Assembly (NCBI GenBank): GCA_001897535.1
Contig: MKTC01000010.1
Location: forward strand, 52,440 to 116,439
Direction of reading: 5' to 3'
From: Bacteroidetes bacterium 37-13
Lineage (GTDB): Bacteria > Bacteroidota > Bacteroidia > Chitinophagales > LD1
DNA length: 64,000 bases
The position numbers and the translations under genes are program-made. The notes under the pieces are model-generated. The model was not told the origin of the DNA and ran no database searches. It saw only the letters and a program-made list of their open reading frames with translations. Of the stretch, positions 52,288 through 61,599 are shown one piece after another. How positions within the stretch are numbered: position 1 is the stretch's first letter; each line of letters opens with the position of its first letter.

Positions 52288-53823
52288 TTACTTAGAAAAA
52301 AGCGATTGCAGTTTCATTGCAATTCCCATATCGCCTTTTACCTTTATTTTTCCGCTCATAAAAGCAGTCATTGGGTTTAGCGCTCCAGACATCATTGCTT
52401 GCAAATCCTCTGCACTTACACCAATAGTGCAATCTGCATCTTTATCTTCAGCAGAAACCTTGTTAGAGTCGCCTGTTCCGTCTATAAAAACTTTATTGTC
52501 GCCAAAATCAAATTTTAAGGTTTTGCCTAAAGTTGGTGCGGCTGCTGCGCCTGCTTGCAATGTTGAAAGTAATGCTTCAAATGCCATTGTGTTATTGTTT
52601 TTATTGTTTGTTAATAAATCACTTTCTTTTGTCTGTCCGTGTGCATAGTTAATTGTTAATCCTGAATTTTTATACTGCTTATCATCAATAATTATTTTGG
52701 CAATAATTTCGCGCATAATTTCGGTAGAGCCGCCACCGATGGTTAATATTCTGCTATCGCGAAACATACGCGCCATTTTGTATTCTTCCATGTAGCCATA
52801 GCCGCCAAAATTTTGTAAACATTGGTAAGCCACTTTATCGCTTAGTTCAGTTGCCATAAGCTTGGCAATAGAACTTTCTTTCACAGCATATTCGCCATCG
52901 TTGTGCATTCTGCAACAATGGTAAACATAGTATTTTATGGTTTCTGTTTCTGCTGCCAACTGTGCCATTCTGTGTCTTAGCACTTGAAATTTATTTATTG
53001 GTCGCCCAAAAGCATTGCGTTCGCTCATATATTGCAAAGTGTATTCAATTCCTGCTTCGCAGCCGGCAATGGCAGAAATAGCACCGCACAATCTTTCTAA
53101 CTGCAAACCGCCCATGAGGTAAACAAAACCTTGTCCCTCCTCTCCTACTAAATTTTCAACCGGCACCTTTACGTTGTCGAAAAATAATTCAGCCGTGTCA
53201 GAAGAATGCCAGCCCAGTTTCTTCAACTTTTTTGCACTCACTCCAGGCGCATTTCTATCAATTACCAAAAGTGAAACACCATCGAAACCTTTTGTGGGGT
53301 CGGTTTTCACCACTGTAACAATAAAATCGCCATATACCGCATTGGTGATAAAAGTTTTTTGCCCGTTTACGATATAAAAATCGCCTTCGCGAATAGCTTT
53401 TGTTTGTATGTTTTGTACATCGCTTCCCGCGCCCGGTTCTGTGATGCCAATGGAGCTAACCATTTCGCCTTTAATAGTTGGCACTAAATATTTCTGCTTT
53501 AAAAATTCACTGCCGTGTTTAAAAATATAAGTTGAACTCATGTATTGAATTACACTTGGCGTAACGGCAAAACCACCGCTCCACATTTTAGCTATTTCTT
53601 CGCAAAAAACTACCGAGTACCAAAAATCAGCACCTGCTCCGCCATATTCTACCGGATAATTTAAACCCATATAACCCATGTCGCCAAACTTTTTCCAAAT
53701 TTCTTTCGGTATGCGTTGGTTTTCTTCCCATTCATCAATGTGTGGCGCAACTTCTTTGTTTAAAAAGTCTTTTAACCCTTGTCTAAAAAGTTCGTGCTCT
53801 TCAGTAAAATAATAGTTTTTCAC
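52288..53823 (-). CDS. Acyl-CoA dehydrogenase fused to SCP2 sterol-carrier domain
   Basis: The 511-residue protein starts at GTG 53823. Residues about 1-390 are an acyl-CoA dehydrogenase with 'GEMVSSIGITEPGAGSDVQN' and 'RMFRDSRILTIGGGSTEIM'. The usual Glu376-type base is replaced by Gly (TIGGGST), whereas E243 in LQLERL lies where long-chain and isovaleryl-CoA dehydrogenases have their base. After a hydrophilic linker (about 391-412), residues 413-511 are an SCP2-type lipid carrier that starts with an internal Met (MAFEALLSTLQ, position 52587). The enzyme desaturates acyl-CoA in beta-oxidation; the SCP2 part may hold the substrate. Confidence 0.9.
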   Translation of the reverse strand: MKNYYFTEEHELFRQGLKDFLNKEVAPHIDEWEENQRIPKEIWKKFGDMGYMGLNYPVEYGGAGADFWYSVVFCEEIAKMWSGGFAVTPSVIQYMSSTYIFKHGSEFLKQKYLVPTIKGEMVSSIGITEPGAGSDVQNIQTKAIREGDFYIVNGQKTFITNAVYGDFIVTVVKTDPTKGFDGVSLLVIDRNAPGVSAKKLKKLGWHSSDTAELFFDNVKVPVENLVGEEGQGFVYLMGGLQLERLCGAISAIAGCEAGIEYTLQYMSERNAFGRPINKFQVLRHRMAQLAAETETIKYYVYHCCRMHNDGEYAVKESSIAKLMATELSDKVAYQCLQNFGGYGYMEEYKMARMFRDSRILTIGGGSTEIMREIIAKIIIDDKQYKNSGLTINYAHGQTKESDLLTNNKNNNTMAFEALLSTLQAGAAAAPTLGKTLKFDFGDNKVFIDGTGDSNKVSAEDKDADCTIGVSAEDLQAMMSGALNPMTAFMSGKIKVKGDMGIAMKLQSLFSK

Positions 53824-54154
53824 GTGCTTGTTTTTCTATGAATACCAAACGTAAATGTTTTTTTTATGAATATAACATTTAGTCAAAAATTCACCGTTCA
53901 ATTTGCTCTTGTATTTTACTTAGCAATTGTTTGGTGAGTATTTAGAATTAAGCATAACAAACTTAATTTATACAGATAAAAGCATTCTCCTAAAAGATAA
54001 TTTGAGAACTAACTCTATTTCTTTCCAATTTTTATTTAGTTCTCTATTCAAAACTACTCAACTAAATTGCTATTTCTACCCAATTTCAAAATAGGTTTCT
54101 TTTTTCCATACTTTTTTTATTACTTTCGTTGCCTTTGCAATTCATTTCTATTAC
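53824..54154. other. AT-rich intergenic region, no gene seen
   Basis: The 331 bp gap between divergent genes shows no frame with protein-like content, no tRNA and no strong hairpin. TACTTTCG at 54121-54128 is one mismatch from TAnnTTTG and probably serves ald. Confidence 0.5.
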
Positions 54155-55378
54155 ATGAGTTCATCTTCACGCGATTTTTCCGGCATAGTGTCTAAATTAG
54201 GACTACAGCCAATGGAAGCACCTTCGATGGTTTCAAATAAAAAAGCTAAACTTTATATTGGAATTCCCAAAGAGCGAAGTTTTCAAGAACACAGAATTGC
54301 GATTACACCTGAAAGTGTGCGTGTTTTAACGGCCAATGGACACAGAATAGTGATTGAAGAAAATGCGGGAAAAGAATCTCGGTTTTACGATAACGATTAC
54401 TCTGAAGCAGGCGCTGAAATTGTGGCTGATGAAGAAGCGGTTTACAAGGCAGATATAATTTTAAAAGTTGCTCCACCATTGCCTTACGAAATAGCGCTCA
54501 TGAAAATGAACCAAACGCTTATTTCTCCACTTCATATTCCTTCCATTAAGCAAGAATATATTGAAATGCTGATGAAGAAACGCATTACAGCATTGGCGTA
54601 TGAATATACCAAAGACGATGCGGGTTTCTTTCCATTTGTGCGTTCAATGAGTGAAATTGCAGGAAGCACAGTGGTATTGATTGCTGGAGAATTTTTGAGC
54701 AATGCCAACAATGGCAAAGGAATTTTATTGGGTGGCGTTTCGGGTGTGCCACCTGCAAAAGTAGTAATACTGGGAGCCGGAGTTGTGGGTACATTTGCCG
54801 CCAGAGCCATAATTGGATTAGGAGCAACAGTAAGCGTTTTCGATAATAATGTTTACAAACTAATGCGCCTTCAAGAGCGAATTGGTGCACGCGTTTTTAC
54901 TTCAACCGTACAACCGGAAATATTAGCAAACGAATTAGAAACTGCCGATGTTGCCATTGGTGCTTTGCATAGCAAAAAAGGAAGAACACCAATTTTAGTT
55001 ACAGAGCAAATGGTGGAAAGAATGAAACCGGGAGCCGTAGTTATTGATGTGAGTATTGACCAAGGCGGTTGTTTTGAAACCTCTGAATTAACTTCACATT
55101 TAGAACCAACTTTTAAAAAGCATGGTGTAATACACTACTGTGTTCCAAATATTACTTCGAGGGTTAGCCGAACAGCATCGTACGCTTTTTCAAATATTCT
55201 TACACCAATTTTATTGCGAATGGGCGATTTAAAAGGAATGCAAGGCTTAATTTACGAAGATGTGGGAATCAGAAACGGTATTTACTTGTACAAAGGCAAT
55301 TTAACCAACGAGCATTTAGCTAAAATTTTCCAAATAAAGCACAGCAATCTGGAATTGCTTTTTGCCTCAAATCTTTAG
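54155..55378 (+). CDS. ald: Alanine dehydrogenase
   Basis: The 407-residue NAD-dependent enzyme interconverts alanine and pyruvate plus ammonia. '[20 protein letters not shown]' (family 'IGVPKE.K..E.RV.lTP'), 'VAPPLPYEI', 'SPLHIPS' and the NAD loop '[20 protein letters not shown]' are visible; '[11 protein letters not shown]' is the substrate-side block. It has about 30 extra N-terminal residues compared with the 370-380 of well-known Ald. It overlaps the converging collagen-like gene by 4 bp. Misassignment to the related transhydrogenase alpha subunit is unlikely, since no membrane part follows. Confidence 0.88.
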   Translation: MSSSSRDFSGIVSKLGLQPMEAPSMVSNKKAKLYIGIPKERSFQEHRIAITPESVRVLTANGHRIVIEENAGKESRFYDNDYSEAGAEIVADEEAVYKADIILKVAPPLPYEIALMKMNQTLISPLHIPSIKQEYIEMLMKKRITALAYEYTKDDAGFFPFVRSMSEIAGSTVVLIAGEFLSNANNGKGILLGGVSGVPPAKVVILGAGVVGTFAARAIIGLGATVSVFDNNVYKLMRLQERIGARVFTSTVQPEILANELETADVAIGALHSKKGRTPILVTEQMVERMKPGAVVIDVSIDQGGCFETSELTSHLEPTFKKHGVIHYCVPNITSRVSRTASYAFSNILTPILLRMGDLKGMQGLIYEDVGIRNGIYLYKGNLTNEHLAKIFQIKHSNLELLFASNL

Positions 55379-56703
55379 TTTGTTCTACGCCAAAATATAA
55401 CGGCAACGTTAGCAGGGCGTGTTTCTACGCCACCTCCTCCACTATTTACAGTTACGTTTATGTTATGTGTATGATCAGGTACAGTATGTGAATGAACTCC
55501 ATCGGCCGTAGTAGTAAATGTGTGCGTGTGATTCATACAACCATCATTTAATCTACCCATAAAATTGCCAACAGTATGCCTGCTATCCCATGTACTTCCG
55601 CATTGAGAAGGATTATCGTTCATACTTAAATTTTTTGTATCAGATGAAAGATTGTCATCATAAGGAATCCAAATATTGCCACTGTAAGGATTAGCACCGC
55701 TTGTAGTTCCTGTATGAGTATGAGAACCTCCACTTGAAGTAGTTAAAATGCCTGAACCAGCTGCTGTTGCAGAGGCGGTGTGTGTATGATTTCCTACAAT
55801 ATCAGCCTGCAAAACTCCCGTTAAAGCACCTCCGGCAGAAACATTGGCTGCACCTCCAACCGCACGGATAAATTCTCCGTTTTGAATATCGGTTTTTACC
55901 CAAGTAGTTCCGGGATACATTGCGTTTGGATCTCCTGCATTAAACCATTGTACATAAGTGCTTCCAATTGGTGGGGTATTTATATTCAGCCATTTTGTGC
56001 CATCATAAAATTCCATGCTACTTAGTGTTGTGTTCCAACGCAAAGTTCCGGCTGAAGTTGTTGCAGGGCGTTGTGCTGTAGCACCACTCGGAAAAGCAAT
56101 TCCATCACTTGCAGAAGAAGCATCAAGCGCCACATTTGGTGAAGTATTGTTTACCCCAATTTTACCTGATGATTGAAACAATACAGAATTGCAAATATCA
56201 GTTGGCGAAGTAAATACTGGAATGTAATTAGCCGCAGCAGTGCCACAAATAATTCCCATACCTGTTGGGCCTGTAGCTCCTTGCGAACCCGTTGCACCTG
56301 TATCGCCAGTTACACCTTGTATGCCTTGCGCTCCGGTTGCGCCTGTATCTCCGGTTGCGCCTTGAATACCTTGCGCTCCGGTTGCTCCGGTATTGCCAGT
56401 TATACCTTGTGCTCCGGTTGCTCCTGTAACGCCCGGCTGGTTGCAAAGCGATAACCATGATGCACCATCAAAATAAAAGAAGCAAGAGCTTGTTAAGTCA
56501 AAAACCAATAATCCTGTAGCAGGACTAACTATCGCCTGCCTTTGAGCTTGCGTAAGTCGCGGCACTAAAAAGCCTTTGTCTTGGGCAGACAACTCCAAAA
56601 CAGAAGATGCTGCCGGAGTATTGGTTCCTATTCCAATATTATTTTGCGCTAAAACAAATATTGAATTGAAAGCCAACAGAATTAGAAGTAATTTATTCTT
56701 CAT
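55375..56703 (-). CDS. Secreted collagen-like protein with phage-tail-collar-type C-terminus
   Basis: The protein has 442 residues from the ATG at 56703. A signal peptide ends near VLAQ (residue 20). The N-terminal module (about 22-85; '[20 protein letters not shown]', '[15 protein letters not shown]') recurs on the protein at 17146. Residues about 90-150 are about 18 tandem collagen-like triplets ([12 protein letters not shown]). The C-terminus has histidine-rich 'NHTHT', 'SHTHT' blocks and ends '[16 protein letters not shown]', as in phage tail-collar/fibre tips. It is probably a trimeric surface adhesin-like fibre. It follows the DUF2304 gene by 7 bp. Confidence 0.85.
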   Translation of the reverse strand: MKNKLLLILLAFNSIFVLAQNNIGIGTNTPAASSVLELSAQDKGFLVPRLTQAQRQAIVSPATGLLVFDLTSSCFFYFDGASWLSLCNQPGVTGATGAQGITGNTGATGAQGIQGATGDTGATGAQGIQGVTGDTGATGSQGATGPTGMGIICGTAAANYIPVFTSPTDICNSVLFQSSGKIGVNNTSPNVALDASSASDGIAFPSGATAQRPATTSAGTLRWNTTLSSMEFYDGTKWLNINTPPIGSTYVQWFNAGDPNAMYPGTTWVKTDIQNGEFIRAVGGAANVSAGGALTGVLQADIVGNHTHTASATAAGSGILTTSSGGSHTHTGTTSGANPYSGNIWIPYDDNLSSDTKNLSMNDNPSQCGSTWDSRHTVGNFMGRLNDGCMNHTHTFTTTADGVHSHTVPDHTHNINVTVNSGGGGVETRPANVAVIFWRRTN

Positions 56704-56710
56704 AAAAATT

Positions 56711-57043
56711 TTATTTGTGATCGGTAAATCTCTTGGCAGCAAGTATAGCCACTTGCCTTGCAAGTTCAGTTTGTGCTGCTTCCAACCTTCTGAATTTTGC
56801 GTAAATAAGAATTGAAAACATAAAGAAAAATAATACACTTAAATAGAGAATTAAATCAGTGCCTCTACCAACGCCAAGTGCGTGAGCTACATCGGTTGTG
56901 ATATTTGGATTTAAAACTAAAAACACACCAACACCCGCAATTAAAATAAAGAAACTTCGATAGAAAATTTGATTTTTCAGTCGTGCTAAAAACAACAAAA
57001 CAATGAGTAAAAGAGGTGCTACAAGAATTACTTTAATAAGCAT
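56711..57043 (-). CDS. DUF2304 small membrane protein
   Basis: The 110-residue protein has three membrane helices and the DUF2304 patterns '[20 protein letters not shown]' and '[20 protein letters not shown]'. A charged, probably cytosolic tail follows ([20 protein letters not shown]). Members often accompany glycosyltransferases, but none is adjacent here; instead the collagen-like gene follows after 7 bp. Function unknown. Confidence 0.85.
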   Translation of the reverse strand: MLIKVILVAPLLLIVLLFLARLKNQIFYRSFFILIAGVGVFLVLNPNITTDVAHALGVGRGTDLILYLSVLFFFMFSILIYAKFRRLEAAQTELARQVAILAAKRFTDHK

Positions 57044-57167
57044 CAACGCGAATATATTCAGTTACTTAGAAGAATAAAAATTTCTATTCACAAAACTATT
57101 TCTTCAATAAAAAGTATTGGATTTTTTGTTCATCTCTCAACAATATATCACAGCATAAAATAATTTC

Positions 57168-57175
57168 TACTTTTG
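57168..57175 (+). promoter_or_regulatory. -7 element of lemA operon promoter
   Basis: TACTTTTG matches TAnnTTTG exactly, 43 bases before the lemA ATG, and is identical to the ndk -7 element. Confidence 0.5.
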
Positions 57176-57218
57176 CACGTCAAATAAATTCAATAAACAA
57201 AAAGTAAACAAACACACC

Positions 57219-57797
57219 ATGAAAAACCTTCTTAAATTATTAACTGTTTTTTCGTTGGCTTTAACGCTTTCTTCTTGCAGCTACAATAGTTTGGTACAAG
57301 AACGCGAAGCAGTTACAGCACAATGGGCAAATGTAGAAACAGCTTACCAACGCAGAGCAGATTTAATTCCCAATTTGGTAAACACTGTGAAAGGCTATGC
57401 CAACTTTGAACAAAAAACACTTACAGCCGTTGTAGAAGCTCGCGCAAAAGCAACCAGCGTACAAATAAATGCTGATGACTTAACTGAAGAAAATATTGCA
57501 AAATTCCAAGCAGCACAAGGCGAACTAAAAGGCGCACTTTCTCGTTTGTTAGCAACTGTAGAAAGCTATCCTGATTTAAAAGCAAACCAAAACTTTTTGG
57601 AACTTCAAGCGCAATTAGAAGGAACCGAAAACCGCATTAGTGTAGAACGTAATAAATACAACCAATTAGCACAGCAATACAATGCTCACACGCAAGCTTT
57701 CCCTGCATTGATTACTGCGAAAATGTTTGGATTCCAAGCAAAAGCATACTTTAAAGCTGATGCAGGTTCGGAAAAAGCTCCACAAGTTTCATTCTAA
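57219..57797 (+). CDS. lemA: LemA family protein
   Basis: The 192-residue protein has a lipoprotein-type signal ending SSCS (Cys20) and a long helical-bundle domain with the family blocks 'VTAQWANVETAYQRRADLIPN', 'VKGYANFEQKTLTAV' and 'YPDLKANQNFLELQAQLEGTENRI'. LemA proteins are envelope proteins of unclear function. It heads a three-gene run with two TPM-domain genes (9 bp and 30 bp gaps), a known gene order. Confidence 0.95.
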   Translation: MKNLLKLLTVFSLALTLSSCSYNSLVQEREAVTAQWANVETAYQRRADLIPNLVNTVKGYANFEQKTLTAVVEARAKATSVQINADDLTEENIAKFQAAQGELKGALSRLLATVESYPDLKANQNFLELQAQLEGTENRISVERNKYNQLAQQYNAHTQAFPALITAKMFGFQAKAYFKADAGSEKAPQVSF

Positions 57798-57806
57798 TTA
57801 TTTACC

Positions 57807-58250
57807 ATGTCTATTTTCTCTAAGCAGCTTATTGAAAAATTGCAAATTGAACAGATAAAACAAGCTATTCAACAAGCGGAAAGAAACACTTCAGGAGAAA
57901 TAAAAGTACACATAGAAAAGCACTGTAAAACAGAAGTAATAGCAAGAGCTATCGAGCTATTTCATCAACTCGAATTGCAGAAAACTGAACAGCGAAATGC
58001 AGTGCTTATTTATGTTGCTATTCACGATAAAACATTTGCCATAATTGGCGATGACGGCATTAACCAAAAAGTGCCTGCCAACTTTTGGGAAAGCACAAAA
58101 GAATTGATGCTGCATAATTTTAAGCAACAAAAAATTGTAGAAGGAATTGCTGCCGGAATTCAAATGGCAGGCGAACAACTTAAAGCATTTTTCCCTTTCA
58201 CACAGGGCGACAAAAATGAATTGAGCGATGATATTAGTTTTGGAAACTAA
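57807..58250 (+). CDS. Soluble TPM-domain protein
   Basis: The 147-residue TPM domain protein has no signal peptide or membrane helix. The core reads 'IKQAIQQAERNTSGEIKVHI', then 'VLIYVAIHDKTFAIIGDDGI' and 'GIAAGIQMAGEQLKAFFP', the short form of the YgcG/TPM phosphatase-like fold. It is the middle gene of the lemA run. Its biochemical role is unproven. Confidence 0.9.
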   Translation: MSIFSKQLIEKLQIEQIKQAIQQAERNTSGEIKVHIEKHCKTEVIARAIELFHQLELQKTEQRNAVLIYVAIHDKTFAIIGDDGINQKVPANFWESTKELMLHNFKQQKIVEGIAAGIQMAGEQLKAFFPFTQGDKNELSDDISFGN

Positions 58251-58280
58251 TGCTAATTTTTCTTGTAGTTGAAATATAAA

Positions 58281-59063
58281 ATGAATTTAAAAAAATTACA
58301 CTTGATGAATTTTCTGGTACTTGCAATGTTTATTTTTGCAAGCTTAAATTCATTCTCCCAATTTCCGGAAAAGCCCAATCCTCCAAGATTAGTAAATGAC
58401 TTGGCGAATTTTTTATCGCCCGATGAACAAGCCAGATTAGAACAAAAATTAGTAGATTTTGATGACTCTACTTCCACACAAATATCTATCGTTACCATTA
58501 ACGATTTAGGCCCTTATGAAATTAGCGATTACGCTTTTCAGCTCGGTGAAAAATGGGGAATTGGCAGAAAACAAAAAAATAATGGAGTTCTAATTTTAGC
58601 ATCAAAAGCACAGCGCGAAGTTTTTATTGCCACTGGTTATGGAGTAGAAGATGTGTTACCTGATGCCATTTGTAAAAGAATTGTTGAGCGCATTATTATT
58701 CCAAATTTTAAAAACGGGAATTTTTATGCTGGCTTTAATAGTGCAACCGATGAAATAATTGCGCGAACAACCGGCAAGTTTGAAGCCGAGCCAAGAGAAA
58801 ATGTTGAAAAAATTCCACTTTGGAAAATGATACTATTTATCATTTTTATCATCGTTCTTGTAATTATTATTAGTGCAAACCAAGGTAACAATGGAGGCAC
58901 AATTTCCGGTAGAGGTTTTAGAGGCTCAGGCGGTGGTCCAGTAATTTGGGGAGGCGGTGGCGGTTTTGGAGGAGGAAGTAGCGGAGGAGGCTTTGGCGGT
59001 GGTGGATTCGGAGGTTTTGGTGGCGGAAGTTTTGGTGGTGGCGGTGCAGGTGGTAAATGGTAA
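58281..59063 (+). CDS. Membrane-anchored TPM-domain protein with glycine-rich tail
   Basis: The 260-residue protein starts at the ATG at 58281; a TTG at 58269 is less likely. Signal peptide to about residue 27 (SFSQ), TPM domain about 35-180 ('LVNDLANFLSPDEQARLEQK'; 'STQISIVTINDLGPYEISDY'; 'NNGVLILASKAQREVFIATG'), one membrane helix (about 184-205) and a glycine/phenylalanine-rich tail (about 215-260) ending GGGGAGGKW. This is the YgcG-like partner of LemA. The tail resembles other low-complexity Gly tails and is likely extracytoplasmic or cytosolic depending on topology. Confidence 0.93.
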   Translation: MNLKKLHLMNFLVLAMFIFASLNSFSQFPEKPNPPRLVNDLANFLSPDEQARLEQKLVDFDDSTSTQISIVTINDLGPYEISDYAFQLGEKWGIGRKQKNNGVLILASKAQREVFIATGYGVEDVLPDAICKRIVERIIIPNFKNGNFYAGFNSATDEIIARTTGKFEAEPRENVEKIPLWKMILFIIFIIVLVIIISANQGNNGGTISGRGFRGSGGGPVIWGGGGGFGGGSSGGGFGGGGFGGFGGGSFGGGGAGGKW

Positions 59064-59186
59064 TTTACTCACATTTTTCTTTATTTTTTTCTTCCTTTAA
59101 TTGTTATTCTTTTTTTAAGAAAAAAATAAAACTTTAAAAGCACAAAACTTTTACATTCACCTCTAAATAAAACTGACGAATAAAAC

Positions 59187-60827
59187 ATGAAACAACTTTT
59201 TGCGCTCGCATTACTCTTTTCCTTTTTTACCCAATATTCTTTTAGCCAATGCACCGAAACCCAATCGCCAAAAGTGCTTTTAGTTGGTGATAGCTGGGCA
59301 TTTTTTATGGGTGTAGATGGCACAATAAACAATGCATTTAAGAAATGGGGATTTTCAAACTACAAGTTTTTAACCAATTCAACCATTGCGGAAAACGGTG
59401 CCCAAACTGATGATTTCTTAACTACAACAAAACAGAATGAAATTAAACGAATGCTCGATGAAAATCCGAGCATAAAAGTTGTGCATTTAAGTATTGGAGG
59501 AAATGATGTTTTAGGCAGATGGAAGGTAAGCTATTCCGCAGCAAAAACTGACTCTATAAAGCAAGAAGTTTCTGATAGATTAGTGCAGGTTATTGACTTT
59601 ATAAAAAGCTGCAAACCCGGAATTAGAATTTTATGGAGCGGCTATTGCTATCCAAACTTTGGCGAAGTAATTCCTACTTCAGGCTTGGGAAGCAATCACC
59701 CTTTTAATGGCACTTGGCAAAAAATGGAATACCCAACTTTTATTCAAATAAACACTTTACTTAATCAATTTTCTGATGAGGTGGATAGCTTTGCACAAAT
59801 AGATCCACAAGTAGATTTTGTAAAAGCTACAGGATTGATGCAATATACTTATGGGCAACCTCAGCCTTTGGGTGTTGCTCCGGGCGGCACTTACCCTGCA
59901 TTCACTGTTCCATTGCCCGAAGGCGATCCTAATTATCCTTCACCTAAAAGTTCTATGCGCGATTACTTAATTACTAAGGATTGTTTTCACCTTTCTGCAA
60001 AAGGATTTCAAGATTTAAATGAATACCATACTCAAAAATTTTACCACAAATATTTGATGGACGATAAATTCTATTTAGCAGAAGGAAACGGAAAATCGGG
60101 CACGGTTTCTTCGTTAGGGAATACTGCAGATAGCTTGGTGATGGGTGAAGATAATGGAGAAAAATTTTCAACCGTATTAACTTTTAATACTACTTCAATG
60201 GCAGATACTTCGCTATCTAATGCAAGCATTTTTTTGAGAAGAAAAAGCCTGAGTGGCACTAACCCAATAAGCAATTCATTAGAAGTGAAAATTAAAAGCG
60301 GAAATTTTGGAGCAACAGCAAACATTGAAGCCGCTGATTTTACCGACAACGGTGATGCTGCCGGAACGCCTTGTCTTTTCGGTTCAAATGGTGGCGATGG
60401 ACATTGGATTCGATTGGATTTACCAGCCACATTTTTCCCATTTATCAATAAAAATGCTGAAACACAATTTGTAATTAGCGCACCAACGGCTACTGGAGGT
60501 AGCGTAGTTTTTAGCGATTGGCAAGATGCAGAATTTGCGCCAATTTTAAATTTAGCTTACTACAATCCTTTGCTTAGCATTAAAGATGTTCAAGCTACAA
60601 ATACAGTTGAAATTTTTCCTAACCCTGCCAATAACACACTGCGCATCAGCACAAACTTTTCAACTAAACAAACAATTGAAATTTTTGACGTAACCGGCCG
60701 CAAAATACTTTCGCAAAATGTGGTTGAAACCGAACCAATTGATATTTCAAATCTATTGAACGGCATTTATTTTGCTACGGTGAAAACTGGTGCAGGCTCT
60801 TTCACTAAAAAGTTCGTGAAGCAATAA
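59187..60827 (+). CDS. Secreted SGNH hydrolase-like protein with T9SS sorting domain
   Basis: The 546-residue protein has a signal peptide (residues 1-20). SGNH blocks are visible: LLVGDSWAFFMG (catalytic Ser near residue 37), 'LSIGGNDVLG' with Asn and 'DCFHLSAKGFQDL' with the Asp-x-x-His pair. Residues about 295-455 look like a beta-sandwich of the DNRLRE-like kind ('DSLVMGEDNGEKFSTVLTFN', 'ASIFLRRKSLSG'). The last about 75 residues form a T9SS type A sorting domain ('IFPNPANNTLRIST', 'FVKQ' end). It is probably a surface esterase acting on a polysaccharide or lipid substrate, not identified. Confidence 0.87.
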   Translation: MKQLFALALLFSFFTQYSFSQCTETQSPKVLLVGDSWAFFMGVDGTINNAFKKWGFSNYKFLTNSTIAENGAQTDDFLTTTKQNEIKRMLDENPSIKVVHLSIGGNDVLGRWKVSYSAAKTDSIKQEVSDRLVQVIDFIKSCKPGIRILWSGYCYPNFGEVIPTSGLGSNHPFNGTWQKMEYPTFIQINTLLNQFSDEVDSFAQIDPQVDFVKATGLMQYTYGQPQPLGVAPGGTYPAFTVPLPEGDPNYPSPKSSMRDYLITKDCFHLSAKGFQDLNEYHTQKFYHKYLMDDKFYLAEGNGKSGTVSSLGNTADSLVMGEDNGEKFSTVLTFNTTSMADTSLSNASIFLRRKSLSGTNPISNSLEVKIKSGNFGATANIEAADFTDNGDAAGTPCLFGSNGGDGHWIRLDLPATFFPFINKNAETQFVISAPTATGGSVVFSDWQDAEFAPILNLAYYNPLLSIKDVQATNTVEIFPNPANNTLRISTNFSTKQTIEIFDVTGRKILSQNVVETEPIDISNLLNGIYFATVKTGAGSFTKKFVKQ

Positions 60828-60856
60828 GAAATAATACTATTTAAAGTTGGTAAAAA

Positions 60857-61537
60857 CTATTTTACCAACTTTGAATGGGAGAGATAATTTTTATCAGGAT
60901 AGTAAATAAACAAACAACTACCTTCCTTTACAGAATTGATAATCGGACGGCATAATTCAACCGGAACGCTTGGGCAACCAAAACTACGACCTAATCTTCC
61001 TTGTTCGTTAATAAAATTTTCACTTACGTAATCTGCTCCGTGCATCACAATAGCGCGGCTTTCGGCATTATCATTAAAGCCTTTTTCCATGCCATTTAGT
61101 TTTAACGATAAACCATGTTTTCCTTGGTAAGTATTTCCTGTTACATAAAAACCCAAACTACTTTGCAAACTCGATGGAATATTTGAAAATTTTGAAGCAA
61201 ATTCTTCTCCGGTATTTTTGCCGTGAGCCACAAGCGAATTGAACAAAACTTGCCTATTTTCTAAGTCAATTACAAACAAGCGCTTTTGATTCGATGACTG
61301 CGAAAAATCGCAAACTGATAAAATATCTGTACTCAACTTGCCTTGTTTAAAAAGTTTTTCAAATCCTTTTACAGCTATTTCAAAAACAACTTTGCTTAAA
61401 CCCAACTGCTTTAAATTAAGTTGCTCGTAAACTTTGCCTATTTCAGAACTTGAAGAAAAAAATGGACGTGGCATCTCAGCCTTCAAATTTTGAAAGCTAA
61501 TTGCACTAATGCACAATATGGCAAACCATTTTTTCAT
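60857..61537 (-). CDS. Murein L,D-transpeptidase catalytic-domain protein
   Basis: The 226-residue protein has a signal peptide (about residues 1-20). The YkuD-like motif region is 'VMHGADYVSENFINEQG' with His166-Gly167 and 'RLGRSFGCPSVP' with catalytic Cys188. This is the short family of murein L,D-transpeptidase domain proteins found in Bacteroidota and Proteobacteria. It is likely periplasmic and acts on peptidoglycan cross-links. It lies 62 bp downstream of the Fe-ADH gene. Confidence 0.87.
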   Translation of the reverse strand: MKKWFAILCISAISFQNLKAEMPRPFFSSSSEIGKVYEQLNLKQLGLSKVVFEIAVKGFEKLFKQGKLSTDILSVCDFSQSSNQKRLFVIDLENRQVLFNSLVAHGKNTGEEFASKFSNIPSSLQSSLGFYVTGNTYQGKHGLSLKLNGMEKGFNDNAESRAIVMHGADYVSENFINEQGRLGRSFGCPSVPVELCRPIINSVKEGSCLFIYYPDKNYLSHSKLVK

Positions 61538-61599
61538 TCTTACAAAGCTAATAAGAAAAATATTACAAATGAAGTCGTAACAAAAAATGGCAATAAAAC

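Noticed and set aside
56173..56458. Two frames opposite or shifted to the collagen-like repeats
   Set aside because: They merely reflect the tandem GGx-rich DNA of the real gene.
55375..56703. Possible prophage remnant from the tail-collar-like C-terminus
   Set aside because: No integrase, capsid, terminase or other phage gene nearby, and the protein has a signal peptide.
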